Shown in pieces: positions 44,330 through 53,335 of a stretch of DNA of 63,795 nucleotides (position 1 is the first letter of the stretch; each line of letters opens with the position of its first letter). The DNA is from Candidatus Thalassospirochaeta sargassi (GTDB taxonomy: Bacteria; Spirochaetota; Spirochaetia; UBA9216): the NCBI GenBank assembly GCA_028532855.1, contig JAQQAL010000042.1, positions 1 to 63,795 of the forward strand. Reading direction: 5' to 3'. The translations under genes and the position numbers were made by a program. Under the pieces are notes generated by a model. It saw only the letters and a program-made list of their open reading frames with translations. It searched no databases and had not been told where the DNA came from.

Positions 44330-45408
44330 TCTTCATCTCCCCGGGGGATGCTGATTTCATCCCTCCGTTCAAGTTCCATCATATACTCCACCAGCTCCCG
44401 TGTAGATTTATCAACGTCTGAGCGTCGCATTGCTCCAAGGTAGACTGATTCCTCCTCAATCATAATCCGCCTTCGTTCTGAGATGTTATCGAGAATCCTG
44501 TCTCTAATTTCTTTGCTCTTTCCCTTAATGATTATTGCCAGTTCGGAATTATCAAAATCACGAAGTAGAGTCTGTATATCTTTGTTGTCCATATTAATAA
44601 GCAGATCAATAGTGTAGATACTGTTCCTTATATCATCAGCAATCCCTTCTCCAGCTTCAGTAAGATCATCAAGTATTTTCTCTTCAGACACGGGCGACAT
44701 ATGTCTCAGGATTCCCGCAAGAACCGATTTCCCGTCAACCTCTTCTGTAACAACCCTACCCTGGGCCCGGATCCTGTCCCTGAAGATTCCCTCCATCCTT
44801 TCAATAATGCCGGGTGCGACCTCACCCTGGCGGGCGATTCGAAGCACAATCTCTTTCCTGCTTTCGGGCGGCAAACCGGATATTATTCTTGATGATATAT
44901 CCGCTTCAAGAAACGACAGTACAATACTCATAACGTAAGCCGGTTCATTTTTTAAAATAAAAAGAATCTGTTCCTGCTGGAGATCATTCATAAAATCAAA
45001 TGGCTTTCGTCCCCCGAAAGGAAGGACCTTGTCAAATACAGCCTGTCCCCGTTCGGGGCCAAGTGCTGCATAAAGCATTTCTTTTGCACGCTCTGGCCCC
45101 CCGTCTATTGCTTCGCCTGGTGGAGGCTTCCATTCCCCTCTACTCTCAGCTCCGACGCCACCGAATTCCTTAAGGATATCGCTGGACTCTTCCTTGCCGA
45201 GTTTCCTTACCTGAGCAATCTCTCTGGCAATTTTCTCTACATCTTCCGGTGAAAACTGTTTCAGTACTTCGGCAGCCTGGTCAGGCCCGACAAGCAGCAG
45301 AAATTTGGCAGCCTTGGAATAGCCTTTGGATACAGGTTTATCTTTTTCAGAGGTTTTCAGAAATCCGCTTTTCTGGTATGCAGCTGCAGCCCGATCGATC
45401 TTTTTCAT
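44320..45408 (-). CDS. Flagellar motor switch protein FliG paralogue (FliG1-like)
   Basis: A 362-residue FliG family protein. The N-terminal region has FLLLVGPDQAAEVLKQFSPE like FliG_N, then a middle domain with PFDFMNDLQQEQILFILKNE (the EHPQ position reads NEPA) and a C-terminal FliG_C-like part (LLINMDNKDIQTLLRDFDNS). FliG links the MS ring to the C ring and contacts the stator. The divergence, including the altered EHPQ motif and an insert near 80-105, fits the second FliG (FliG1 type) of spirochaetes rather than the standard FliG2. It follows the EAL gene after 31 nt. Confidence 0.83.
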   Translation of the reverse strand: MKKIDRAAAAYQKSGFLKTSEKDKPVSKGYSKAAKFLLLVGPDQAAEVLKQFSPEDVEKIAREIAQVRKLGKEESSDILKEFGGVGAESRGEWKPPPGEAIDGGPERAKEMLYAALGPERGQAVFDKVLPFGGRKPFDFMNDLQQEQILFILKNEPAYVMSIVLSFLEADISSRIISGLPPESRKEIVLRIARQGEVAPGIIERMEGIFRDRIRAQGRVVTEEVDGKSVLAGILRHMSPVSEEKILDDLTEAGEGIADDIRNSIYTIDLLINMDNKDIQTLLRDFDNSELAIIIKGKSKEIRDRILDNISERRRIMIEEESVYLGAMRRSDVDKSTRELVEYMMELERRDEISIPRGDEEWI

Positions 45409-45439
45409 AGAAGTATAATATCAGCAGCCGTCAGGGTTA

Positions 45440-46930
45440 TCAATCGGGAAAAGCTATATAGTTTTCTTTGCAGCCGTTCATAAACTGCTCAAACTCTTCA
45501 ACAGGAAGAGGCCGGCTGAAAAAATACCCCTGAAAGGTTCTGCAGCCCAGCGAATAGGCTTCCTTGAGCTGTTCAAGCTCTTCAATTCCTTCAAATACAA
45601 CATCCAAATCAAGTTCATGCCCTATCTTAACTATCGACTTGATCAGCTCACGCTTCTTACCCTCTTCAGATAAGCCTTCAATAAAAATCTTGTCGATTTT
45701 AACTGTGTCTGTTTTAAATTTATTAAGATACCCCAGTGAGGAATAGCCTGTACCGAAATCATCCAGGGTTATTTTGAATCCCATATCACTCAATTTTTTG
45801 ATTTCTTCAGATGCATAGTCCTGGTCATTAAACAGACATGATTCTGTAATCTCGAGGTAAATATCATCAGCCCGTACGCCTGTCTCATTTAATATCACCC
45901 TGAGCTCCTCTGTAAATCCCCGGTTGAAAAACTGACGCGGCGAGATATTGATTGATAGTTTCAGGTTGAAGTACTCTCGTCTCCATTCTGAAAGCTTCAT
46001 CATTGAAGCTTTCAGAAGCCAGCGTCCTATTGGCAGAATCAGGCCTGTTTCTTCAGCCACTTCAATAAGATTCCTCGGTAGAACAGAACCCCTATTTGGA
46101 TCCTTCCAGCGGATTAGAACCTCAGCCTTAAAATCTTCGCAGTTGATACCATCTTCCACAATATTATCCACAGTAATGATAGGCTGGAAATAAAGAGTGA
46201 AATTTTCGCTGAGCTCAAAAAGAGTTTTTACCTCTATCGCAGAAAGCAGATCATTCTGCATTTCAAGATTACCTATTACCTTCTGGCGCATATCCTCGCT
46301 GAAAAAAACGACATCCGCACCCCGTCCCACAGCATAACTCAAGGCTATATCGGCACTTGAAAGAAGCATTCGCTTATTCAGACCGTCTTCAGGAAAACTG
46401 GCAATTCCGATATTACATCCAACCTTGACCCTATACACCTGATTATCAATAGTCCCTGATATATTATCCCGGATATCATACGCTAACCCGGCGAGATCAT
46501 GATCGGAGATGCTGTCGAAGATAAAAACAGCAAATTCATCAAGCCTTGGATGATATAGAAGGCCACGGGTATCCAGCATCAATTTCAGTCTCTCAGCCAG
46601 TGTTGATAAAATATTGTTGAAAACATCTGGATTAAAAGCCTGTCTGACATGATTGAAATTTTCATCCAGTTTTATCAATAAAACAGATATCTTCGGAGGT
46701 TTCGGGAGTTTAAAAAAATCCCACAGCATAGAACCTATATCCCGATCCATCTTGTGGTGATTTGGCAGGCCTGTTACCTCATCATACAGCATCATCAGGC
46801 TGGAATTCTGCTGCCTTCGTTCGGCATGCTCCAATCTGATCATAAGCGAGCGGATTTTCTCAAGCAGGGTATCACGTTCGTTTCGCAGGTTGTTGATTAT
46901 TTCAGCGGCTTCTTCATTGTCAACGCTCAT
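45440..46930 (-). CDS. EAL-domain c-di-GMP phosphodiesterase with degenerate GGDEF domain
   Basis: A cytoplasmic protein of 496 residues: an N-terminal coiled coil (about 5-45), a GGDEF domain whose signature reads RLDEF (inactive as a cyclase), and an EAL domain (about 235-485). The EAL motif is EVL, but the other catalytic groups look present: NISPRQF, EITES, DDFGTGYSS, TVKIDK, FEGIEE and QGYFFSRPL. It probably hydrolyses c-di-GMP, with the GGDEF part possibly sensing GTP. Start ATG 46930 follows GGAG. It heads an operon with the FliG-like and MshEN-like genes. Confidence 0.85.
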   Translation of the reverse strand: MSVDNEEAAEIINNLRNERDTLLEKIRSLMIRLEHAERRQQNSSLMMLYDEVTGLPNHHKMDRDIGSMLWDFFKLPKPPKISVLLIKLDENFNHVRQAFNPDVFNNILSTLAERLKLMLDTRGLLYHPRLDEFAVFIFDSISDHDLAGLAYDIRDNISGTIDNQVYRVKVGCNIGIASFPEDGLNKRMLLSSADIALSYAVGRGADVVFFSEDMRQKVIGNLEMQNDLLSAIEVKTLFELSENFTLYFQPIITVDNIVEDGINCEDFKAEVLIRWKDPNRGSVLPRNLIEVAEETGLILPIGRWLLKASMMKLSEWRREYFNLKLSINISPRQFFNRGFTEELRVILNETGVRADDIYLEITESCLFNDQDYASEEIKKLSDMGFKITLDDFGTGYSSLGYLNKFKTDTVKIDKIFIEGLSEEGKKRELIKSIVKIGHELDLDVVFEGIEELEQLKEAYSLGCRTFQGYFFSRPLPVEEFEQFMNGCKENYIAFPD

Positions 46931-47084
46931 CTTCAACTCCGATTATCATTCTATTTTTAATTTTAACGTATATACTTTCCTGATGCAAATTTACTCTGTA
47001 ATTTCCCACCGGTAGCCGGTGTTAAAAATTACACTCTTCCTTCCGGGATCTCCAGCAGAAAAACAGGGAAGAAATTCTTTTATA

Positions 47085-47113
47085 ATAAAAAAACCGCCTC
47101 CCGAAGGAGACGG
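47085..47113 (-). terminator. Rho-independent terminator with UUCG loop
   Basis: On the minus strand, an 8-bp stem (CCGTCTCC with GGAGGCGG, one G-U pair) closes a UUCG tetraloop and is followed by seven T residues. It terminates transcription of the rhodanese remnant just upstream. Confidence 0.85.
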
Positions 47114-47138
47114 CTGAAAAACTCGAAAACTTGAATTT

Positions 47139-47366
47139 TTTTACTACGGGACAACCTTCCTTAACCCAGCCGGAGGAACCGGTGACGGAAGTTCCCATTC
47201 AACTCTTAAGCGAGATTGCGTCGTAGCCAGGAAGTCTCATAACGGCAACTCCCTGACCGGCTGTCTGCCCAGTGTAACAGTTTACATATACAGGAACGTC
47301 TTCCGGAAGCCATGCAAGAGCTTCGCCTGAACAATCGAGTTCATATTCTGCTATAATTTTAATCTC
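47139..47366 (-). pseudogene. Remnant of a rhodanese-domain gene
   Basis: The minus-strand frame after AGGAG encodes a C-terminal rhodanese half: VPVYVNCYTGQTAGQGVAVM has the active-site Cys and the CYTGQTAGQ loop typical of rhodaneses, then RLPGYDAISLKS. A TGA (47199-47201) replaces the Gly codon expected in the following GMG stretch; reading on in frame gives MGTSVTGSSGW and VKEGCPVV, which fits the rest of the domain. The N-terminal half and a normal start codon are missing. It ends at the UUCG terminator. Clear decay, although the fragment is short. Confidence 0.7.
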
Positions 47367-47380
47367 CTATTTAAAAAAAT

Positions 47381-47806
47381 GTGAATGCGATCATCTTCAA
47401 CGAAAGCACCGGGTTCCGTCGCGGACTTTTTACAGTTCTACCTATAGCAATCGCGATAGGCTTTCATCCAAAAAACTTTATAATCGCCTGGCCTGTCGGG
47501 CTTATTATTCTATATAGTGTTATCTGCAGACGCCGGTCACTACCAGAGGGTATAGGGTTCGTACTTATACCTGCAGTCTCGGCTGTATTCTTGGTTCTGC
47601 TGAGCAAAGAATTCAACAGCGCTTTTGTTCCGGACTACAGCAGTTTCGATAATGATGTCGGAGGTTTCGAATCATTCGACAGTAAAATTCTGGGCTTCGA
47701 TGATTTTTACCGCAAAATCTTTCTGCGGATCAGCGGAACCTGCTACACACCCCGAATCTGGCCGGTCTGGAACGTGCTCTACGGCATCCCTGTAATCTAC
47801 CATTAG
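47381..47806 (+). CDS. Possible fragment of a polytopic membrane protein
   Basis: An open frame of 141 codons from a GTG without ribosome site. It has two or three hydrophobic segments (LFTVLPIAIAIGFHPKNFII, GFVLIPAVSAVFLVLLS) and a soluble stretch ending in WNVLYGIPVIYH. It resembles the inside of a multi-spanning membrane protein such as a sugar transferase or polymerase, but no family can be named. The lack of a start signal and its place among pseudogenes suggest a remnant. It could also be a real small membrane protein. Confidence 0.35.
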   Translation: MNAIIFNESTGFRRGLFTVLPIAIAIGFHPKNFIIAWPVGLIILYSVICRRRSLPEGIGFVLIPAVSAVFLVLLSKEFNSAFVPDYSSFDNDVGGFESFDSKILGFDDFYRKIFLRISGTCYTPRIWPVWNVLYGIPVIYH

Positions 47807-47912
47807 CAGCTGCATTCATTTTCTGCTGATCGCTGCGAACTCGTCACTGAGTTTATAAGTCCCGGATACAGCACAAGGATTATGCTGCACCGGGGAGGAA
47901 TGGAATGGATAG

Positions 47913-48662
47913 TCAGGATTTATCTGGTGAAATAATACCGTAAACCTCACGCTCAATTGCAACAAACTCATTACTGAACTCGTCCCGCTTCCCTGCTCCG
48001 CGTTCAAGTTCGATATTCATCATCTTAACGCCGCCGGGCGTCATAATCAGCAGTCGGTCGGCAAGGTACACAGCCTCGCGAATATCATGAGTAACGAACA
48101 TCATAGAAACACCCAGTTCACTATTCAGCTCAAGCAGCATATCCTGCAGTCCACGTCGAGTTGGAGCATCGAGTGCTGTGAATGGTTCATCAAGCAGCAG
48201 GATTTCAGGCCGTCCGGCAAGTGCCCGTGCAATTACCGCTCGCTGCTTCATCCCACCCGATAGCTGTGAGGGGTATTTTTCGGCGGCATCAGCAAGATCG
48301 ACCATTTCAAGAAGTTCGGAAACATGGGTCGGATCTGCATCAGGGAAGGATGCATTGGCAAAGACCGTCAGCCAAGGAAAAAGCTGAGCACTGTCCTGAA
48401 AAACCATTATCCGTTTAGGTTCAGGACCGCTGACTGTCCCCCGGCTGTCGGTAATAAGTCCTGAATCTGGGAGAAGAAACCCGCCGGCGAGACTCAACAT
48501 CGTCGACTTTCCGCAACCCGAAGCTCCAATTATGCAAATTATTTCACCCTCATAAAGCGAGGCGGAAAATTCAGATAATACCGGTGAATAGCCGGGATAC
48601 GCAAACCCGGCATTCTCAAACCTTAGAACCGGTGTTTTGAGGTTTTCGGTATTCGCGCTCAT
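47913..48662 (-). CDS. NitT/TauT-type ABC transporter ATP-binding protein (system 1)
   Basis: A 249-residue ABC ATPase. Walker A is GASGCGKST, the signature LSGGMKQRAVIARAL, Walker B ILLLDEPFTALD, and the switch His lies in MFVTHDIREAV. This sequence type drives NitT/TauT (SsuB/TauB-like) importers. It is the last gene of a three-gene operon and overlaps the permease as ATGA. The substrate is set by the binding protein and is unknown. Confidence 0.92.
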   Translation of the reverse strand: MSANTENLKTPVLRFENAGFAYPGYSPVLSEFSASLYEGEIICIIGASGCGKSTMLSLAGGFLLPDSGLITDSRGTVSGPEPKRIMVFQDSAQLFPWLTVFANASFPDADPTHVSELLEMVDLADAAEKYPSQLSGGMKQRAVIARALAGRPEILLLDEPFTALDAPTRRGLQDMLLELNSELGVSMMFVTHDIREAVYLADRLLIMTPGGVKMMNIELERGAGKRDEFSNEFVAIEREVYGIISPDKS

Positions 48663-49426
48663 GCTTCACCCCATTTTTTCAGTGTCTCCGCTTCTATCAG
48701 GTGGAACAATCCGCTCTCTACAATTAATCCGATAAGTGCAAGCATCAGAATACCAGCATACATTCCCGGTGTGTCCATGAAGATGCGCTTCTGGAACACG
48801 AACCAGCCGAGGCCACCTCCGCTTCCGGTTATTCCGAATATCATTTCGGCGCTTACAGCCGCGCGCCAGGCTCTGGCCCATGCTGTTTTCAAACCTGAAA
48901 AAATGTGCGGAAAAGATGCGGGGAGCATGATGCGGAAAAAAAAGGCCGAAGATTTAAGCGCGTAGTTTGCGCCTATCTTTTGGTATACCGCAGGAACGGA
49001 TGAAAAGCCTGCGGTTATATTGACTACAAGCGGCCAGAGAACCGAATGAATAATTACCATTAGCAAAGTCAACCTTCCAATGCCGAAAAAAAGGATGAGT
49101 ATTGGAAGCACAGCTATGCCGGGCAGAGGATGAAGAACCGCCGTTAACATTGATGAAAGCCGTTTTACAGCTGCAAACTGAAATGAAAGGGCGGCCAGAA
49201 TAAAGGCGGTAAACGCTCCGCTAAGGATTCCGGCCACAACAAAACCAAGTGATACAAAGGTCCCGGAAAGAAGACTACCGCTAATTAATTCCCCGCCGAA
49301 AGAAGCAAAAACCACAGTAATCGACGGAAGCACCAGCTCAGAAACCAGCCCACTGCGGGCTGTAATTTCCCAGACAACCAGCAGGATTACAAACCAAAGA
49401 AGAGTCCCAGGAAGACTTCTTTTCAT
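48659..49426 (-). CDS. NitT/TauT-type ABC transporter permease (system 1)
   Basis: A 255-residue permease of the BPD_transp_1 family with about six membrane segments (LLWFVILLVVWEITARSGL at the start, ILILFFGIGRLTLLMVII in the middle). The EAA-like loop that contacts the ATPase is visible near the C-terminal third (LKTAWARAWRAAVSAEMIFG). It overlaps the binding-protein gene and the ATPase gene by 4 nt each, so the three are translated together. Substrate unknown. Confidence 0.9.
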   Translation of the reverse strand: MKRSLPGTLLWFVILLVVWEITARSGLVSELVLPSITVVFASFGGELISGSLLSGTFVSLGFVVAGILSGAFTAFILAALSFQFAAVKRLSSMLTAVLHPLPGIAVLPILILFFGIGRLTLLMVIIHSVLWPLVVNITAGFSSVPAVYQKIGANYALKSSAFFFRIMLPASFPHIFSGLKTAWARAWRAAVSAEMIFGITGSGGGLGWFVFQKRIFMDTPGMYAGILMLALIGLIVESGLFHLIEAETLKKWGEA

Positions 49427-50397
49427 TCTACAGCCACACCTGCCGCAACAGCATCGGAAGCCGAAATACCGGTAATGTAACCCTGCCCTGTCATAAAGCT
49501 GATAAACTGCTCCAATCCGTAGACGGTGCTGGTAAATATCATATCATCCCGGCTTATGTATTTCAGCACCTCTTCTTCAGGCATATCATAGGCTGAGGCA
49601 AGAATAACGGCTGTTTCCTCCGGTTTTGTATTAATAAAATCTATCGATTTTTCAAGCGCCTGCAGAAACCCTTCAACAAGCTCAGGATCCTCCGCAAGGA
49701 AACTGTCAGTAGCCATGGCTCCTATAAAACTGAAACTGCCCCCGAATGCTTCATCACCGGATAACACCGTAGTGAAACCGCCTCCGTCGGCTGCAGTTGC
49801 CTCATTCTCCATGAAAATATATGGCGGTGATGTAAAGTGAGCGTCAACCGATCCTGAAATCAGAGCGGTCATTCCGTCTGGGTGCTTCATTGTTACAAGC
49901 CCGCCATCAAAACGGGAAGCATCACCGTATAAACGCTCAGACGCCATTGACAGCAGGATGTGCTGTATGCTGCCGGGCTGCGGCAAGGCAATGCGTGCCC
50001 CGGGCTTTATCGCGTCAAGAGGATTATTAAAAACACCGGAAAGCACATCATCTCCAGCTACAAGCCCGACTGGGCAGATGCTCAAGCCCGCTATCAGTTT
50101 CCAATCCATACCCTTATCAAGACCTAACAGAAATGGGGGTAAACCCATAAAACCAAGATCAACTTCTCCGGCAAGAACAGCTTCTCTGATTGCAGCTGTA
50201 TTACCGAGTTTGACCCATTCAATCTCAACACCGGGAGATAATTCTTCAAAATATCCCTGAGCCCGCATTATCTGAAGCGGAGCGTAGGCTAGGCCATACT
50301 GCTCAGCTATCGTGACGGATTTTTCTCCGACACAGGACGTCAACAATACCGTAAAAAAAACAAACACGGTAATAGGTAAAAATTTATTGTGCTTCAC
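49423..50397 (-). CDS. NMT1/SsuA-like lipoprotein, substrate-binding (system 1)
   Basis: A 324-residue periplasmic binding protein. A lipobox (VLLTSC, Cys22) makes it a lipoprotein. The mature start VTIAEQYGLAYAPLQIMRAQ and VLAGEVDLGFMGLPPFLLGL are typical of NMT1/THI5/SsuA-like proteins that bind small organic anions, pyrimidines or sulfonates. First gene of the system 1 operon, with AGGC/GGAGG-like sequence before the start (GGAGGCAATTAG). Substrate cannot be read from sequence. Confidence 0.88.
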   Translation of the reverse strand: MKHNKFLPITVFVFFTVLLTSCVGEKSVTIAEQYGLAYAPLQIMRAQGYFEELSPGVEIEWVKLGNTAAIREAVLAGEVDLGFMGLPPFLLGLDKGMDWKLIAGLSICPVGLVAGDDVLSGVFNNPLDAIKPGARIALPQPGSIQHILLSMASERLYGDASRFDGGLVTMKHPDGMTALISGSVDAHFTSPPYIFMENEATAADGGGFTTVLSGDEAFGGSFSFIGAMATDSFLAEDPELVEGFLQALEKSIDFINTKPEETAVILASAYDMPEEEVLKYISRDDMIFTSTVYGLEQFISFMTGQGYITGISASDAVAAGVAVE

Positions 50398-50492
50398 TAA
50401 TTGCCTCCGAATAGCATCTTAATATAAAACTGTATCATATTCTTACAATTTTTGTCACCGATCCTGAGGATTGAATATGCCTGCCGCACAAT

Positions 50493-51150
50493 TTAATCGG
50501 CCTCCGATTCACTCCCACAGCAGACTATGAAATAACCGGCCCGTTGTGCTGAACTCTCCATGCTGCGGACCACGGTTCCTGTTTCAGGCAGAACCGCGCC
50601 GCCGAGTCTGAAGGCGGTCTCGTTAACAATTATCCGTCCGTAATCTGGACTGCACTAATCAGTCCCTATCAGGTACTGAAAATATACCGGACAGTCTCTA
50701 AGGTCGAATACATCAACAATATCCTCTGTCAGTCTCCGATTTCCCGGCAGCCTTGAACTGTATTTGGACGGGTAATGATAGGCAACACAAACCCCGATAC
50801 TCGGCGGGTTCTCAATTGTCACCCTGCCTGTAACCGACAGAATGTACAGCTCACCATCAATAAGCCAGCCGGAAACGGTTATTTCATCGGAGGGATGATG
50901 CTCTTCAACCAGGATTTTCTCCGCAGCGGCTGAATCTGAGAACCTCAGCTATCCGCTCAAGCAGCACAGTAGCTGTTTCCAGCTTGAAAACACCGCGCTG
51001 CCTCAATAAGACTTTGTTTCATCAGTTTTTTATTTGTTACAATGGCCGTCCGCTCCGGGTGAAGGAAATACGAAATTGCTAAAGCCCTTGCGGTTAAGGC
51101 TGCAGTCAACACTGGCTGATCAGTCCCTGTAACCAGCAGGGCATCGATGA
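50493..51150 (-). pseudogene. Decayed ATP-grasp enzyme gene
   Basis: Minus-strand fragments in several frames add up to an ATP-grasp enzyme: LLVTGTDQPVLTAALTARAL and TNKKLMKQSLIEA (like the pre-ATP-grasp segment), then, after a frameshift, EKILVEEHHPSDEITVSGW with GVCVAYHYPSKY, and, after a TAG stop, IIVNETAFRLGG near the metal site. At least one frameshift and two stop codons break it. It lies between the system 1 ABC operon and an EamA remnant. No start was found. The family call is firm; the original substrate is unknown. Confidence 0.7.
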
Positions 51151-51504
51151 TTAAACCGGTTCTGCACTGAAGCTCTTCAGCTGCGCGTATGTTAGCCGGT
51201 GCATCAGATGTTGAAGCCTCAGCGGAAAGAGAAAACCGCAGGTAATTAGTATTCTGCCTATGCCCCTGTACATGTTCGGCTTATCGCCCGGAATGAACAT
51301 GTCTGCAAGGAAAACAAGAATATAGTTCAGACTGTTAAACGCAAATGCTTCCGAAAGCGGCACCTGGCCGAAAGCCCGGACATAGAGCAGAAATGTAATA
51401 AAACCCTGTCCGGTGATTATCCGTGACAAGCCCATCTACATAAGGACCTGCCCCGTAGTTACCATTACAGACACCAGCAGAAGCAGAAAATATTCAATCC
51501 TCAT
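51151..51504 (-). pseudogene. Decayed EamA/DMT-type transporter gene (ArnE/SugE-like)
   Basis: After GGGAGG, ATG 51504 begins MRIEYFLLLLVSVMVTTGQV, then LM and a TAG at codon 23. The frame continues with MGLSRIITGQGF and a conserved DMT stretch (VPLSEAFAFNSLNYILVFLA, then MYRGIGRILITCGFLF). About 15-25 residues appear deleted after MGLSR. Small DMT proteins of this form include ArnE-like lipid-linked sugar flippases and SMR exporters. The in-frame stop and deletion support loss of function. It sits just upstream of the ATP-grasp remnant. Confidence 0.7.
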
Positions 51505-51640
51505 TTAATCTGCCTCCCGGGCGGACAAGACAACACCTGCAAATATCAGGAGTATTGCGGGACACTTTATCCGGAGTTTACTCTTTGAAATAAATTATAT
51601 AGTAAGAGTGGTACAAGTTACAATTTCCTTCAGAAATCTA

Positions 51641-51669
51641 TTGACATTTTTCTGGTGTTTAAGTATAAA
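51641..51669 (+). promoter_or_regulatory. Promoter of tRNA-Phe
   Basis: TTGACA (51641-51646) and TATAAA (51664-51669) with a 17-bp spacer lie 10 nt before the mature tRNA end. Confidence 0.85.
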
Positions 51670-51679
51670 TACATCCAAT

Positions 51680-51752
<73 letters not shown>

Positions 51753-51757
51753 CACAG

Positions 51758-51792
51758 GACCATTTCAAGGAAACTTGAAATGGTCTTTTTTT
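51758..51792 (+). terminator. Rho-independent terminator of tRNA-Phe
   Basis: A perfect stem (ACCATTTCAAG with CTTGAAATGGT) with a GAAA loop is followed by a C and seven T residues, 6 nt after the tRNA. Confidence 0.93.
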
Positions 51793-51840
51793 ATTTTTAT
51801 TGAGTATTGAAAATAAAATTAATAGTTATCGGTAGAAATA

Positions 51841-52572
51841 TCAGCTCAGCAGCCGGTACAGCTTCTTCTCAATCTCCATTGAATTCCTGGATTCAAGACT
51901 GCGCTCGGCATGGGGCTCAGGATTGGTTATTTTTTCGATAATTTGAACAGGACGTTCGTCGGAAAACACAAAGATTTCATCGCCTAAAAGTATGGCTTCA
52001 TTAATATCGTGGGTAACAAATATAGATGTCCGCCGGTCTTCGACCCAAAGCTTTGTGAACAGATTGGTGAGATTGATCTTCAAGCCTAGATCCAGAGCCT
52101 GGAAGGGTTCATCCATTAAAATTGTATCTGCGGGGTACGCAAAAGCCCGCGCAATTGCTACACGCTGCCTCATACCGCCGGAAAGCTGGGACGGAAAAAA
52201 ATCAGCTGAGTCCACCAGTCCCACAAGCTGGAGATAATATTCGGCTGTCGCCCTGCTCTGTTCGCTGCCCATATGTTTATTCAGAACAATCTCAATATTT
52301 CGGCGGACTGTACGCCAGGGAAGCAGCCTCGGTTCCTGAAACAGAACGCTTGTATTCCCCGAAGCGCCGATAATCTCTCCTTTATCCGGGATTAATAATC
52401 CGTTTATCAGATTGAGCAGAGTAGTCTTGCCGCATCCCGACGGTCCCAGGATAACACTGACGCGTGATGCCGGAAGTTCCATATTGAACTTACAGAAAAG
52501 CGGCTTTCTGATATCAGACGCCTGTTGATAACTGAAACCTATACTATTGATTTTAATTGAGTTTTCAGGCAT
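51841..52572 (-). CDS. NitT/TauT-type ABC transporter ATP-binding protein (system 2)
   Basis: A 243-residue ABC ATPase with Walker A GPSGCGKTT, signature LSGGMRQRVAIARAF, Walker B TILMDEPFQALD, and switch His in FVTHDINEAIL. It is similar in type to the system 1 ATPase but clearly distinct in sequence. It overlaps the permease by 8 nt and ends the system 2 operon. It lies between tRNA-Phe and the permease. Substrate unknown. Confidence 0.92.
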   Translation of the reverse strand: MPENSIKINSIGFSYQQASDIRKPLFCKFNMELPASRVSVILGPSGCGKTTLLNLINGLLIPDKGEIIGASGNTSVLFQEPRLLPWRTVRRNIEIVLNKHMGSEQSRATAEYYLQLVGLVDSADFFPSQLSGGMRQRVAIARAFAYPADTILMDEPFQALDLGLKINLTNLFTKLWVEDRRTSIFVTHDINEAILLGDEIFVFSDERPVQIIEKITNPEPHAERSLESRNSMEIEKKLYRLLS

Positions 52573-53335
52573 TTACAGAAGCCTCCGGTCTGATACGTTT
52601 AATTATCACATCGAGTATCCCCTCTGATAACCAGCTGAGAACTACAGCCATTACAGTCCAGCCAAGGACCTCGGCTGTTTCGAGGTTCATCTGGGAAAAC
52701 TGCAGCCCTGTTCCTATCGCACGTACAGGCTGAGCCAGCACTTCGGCTGCAATTACAACCTTCCAGCCCACGCCAATACTGGAACGCAGACCGCCAAGGA
52801 CAAAGGGGACAACCGACGGGATTATTATTTCACGCAAGGCCTCCCGCCTGCTCAGTTTGTAGACTACTGAAAATTCGATTAGTTTACGGTCCACACCCGC
52901 TACCCCCTGCTTTACATTCGCTGTAAGGATGGGAAATATCATCAGCACACAGACGAAAACCGGGACCAAATCAGTTTTAAACCATATCATTGCAAGCAGA
53001 ATCAGCGACATAACCGGAACCGTTCTTGTAACTGAAACAAGCGGTGATAGCATTGCATCCACCCGCCTGCTGACCCCGCTCGCTATTCCCGCGCTGAAGC
53101 CGAGTACAAAAGAAAGTGCAAGCCCGTAGACGGTTCTTAGAACCGTTGCGCCGACCGCCATCCAGAAGTCCAGTCCGGTTACAAGAGCTTCAAGACGCAG
53201 CAGAACTGTTTCAGGAGCAGGAAGAATAATATCGGTGCCGATCCTCAGAGACACGAGTTTCCAAATCAGGATGAGAACTGCAGTAGACGCGACACCAATA
53301 AGATGTTTCTCGAATTTAGAAGTAAAACCCTTCAT
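52565..53335 (-). CDS. NitT/TauT-type ABC transporter permease (system 2)
   Basis: A BPD_transp_1 permease of 256 residues. The start chosen, ATG 53335 (MKGFTSKFEKHL), follows GGAGG and lies 20 nt inside the binding-protein gene; the frame stays open upstream to 53434, but those residues look non-coding. Membrane segments include LIGVASTAVLILIWKLVSL and VMSLILLAMIWFKTDLVPVF. The ATPase-contact loop is in the C-terminal third (LRSSIGVGWKVVIAAEVLAQ). Confidence 0.88.
   Translation of the reverse strand: MKGFTSKFEKHLIGVASTAVLILIWKLVSLRIGTDIILPAPETVLLRLEALVTGLDFWMAVGATVLRTVYGLALSFVLGFSAGIASGVSRRVDAMLSPLVSVTRTVPVMSLILLAMIWFKTDLVPVFVCVLMIFPILTANVKQGVAGVDRKLIEFSVVYKLSRREALREIIIPSVVPFVLGGLRSSIGVGWKVVIAAEVLAQPVRAIGTGLQFSQMNLETAEVLGWTVMAVVLSWLSEGILDVIIKRIRPEASVNA

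Noticed and set aside
47199-47201. TGA read as glycine or tryptophan (genetic code change), based on the rhodanese and NlpC stops
   Set aside because: Many intact genes in the window end in TGA (for example xdh-like overlaps and hisZ), and the two TGA codons would need different amino acids; decay is the simpler reading.
47816-48007. Minus-strand frame with a short resemblance to the C-terminus of the system 1 ABC ATPase (KLSDEFAAI versus FSNEFVAI)
   Set aside because: Only a few residues match, the frame lacks a start signal and it overlaps the true ABC gene in another frame; at best a tiny decayed duplicate.
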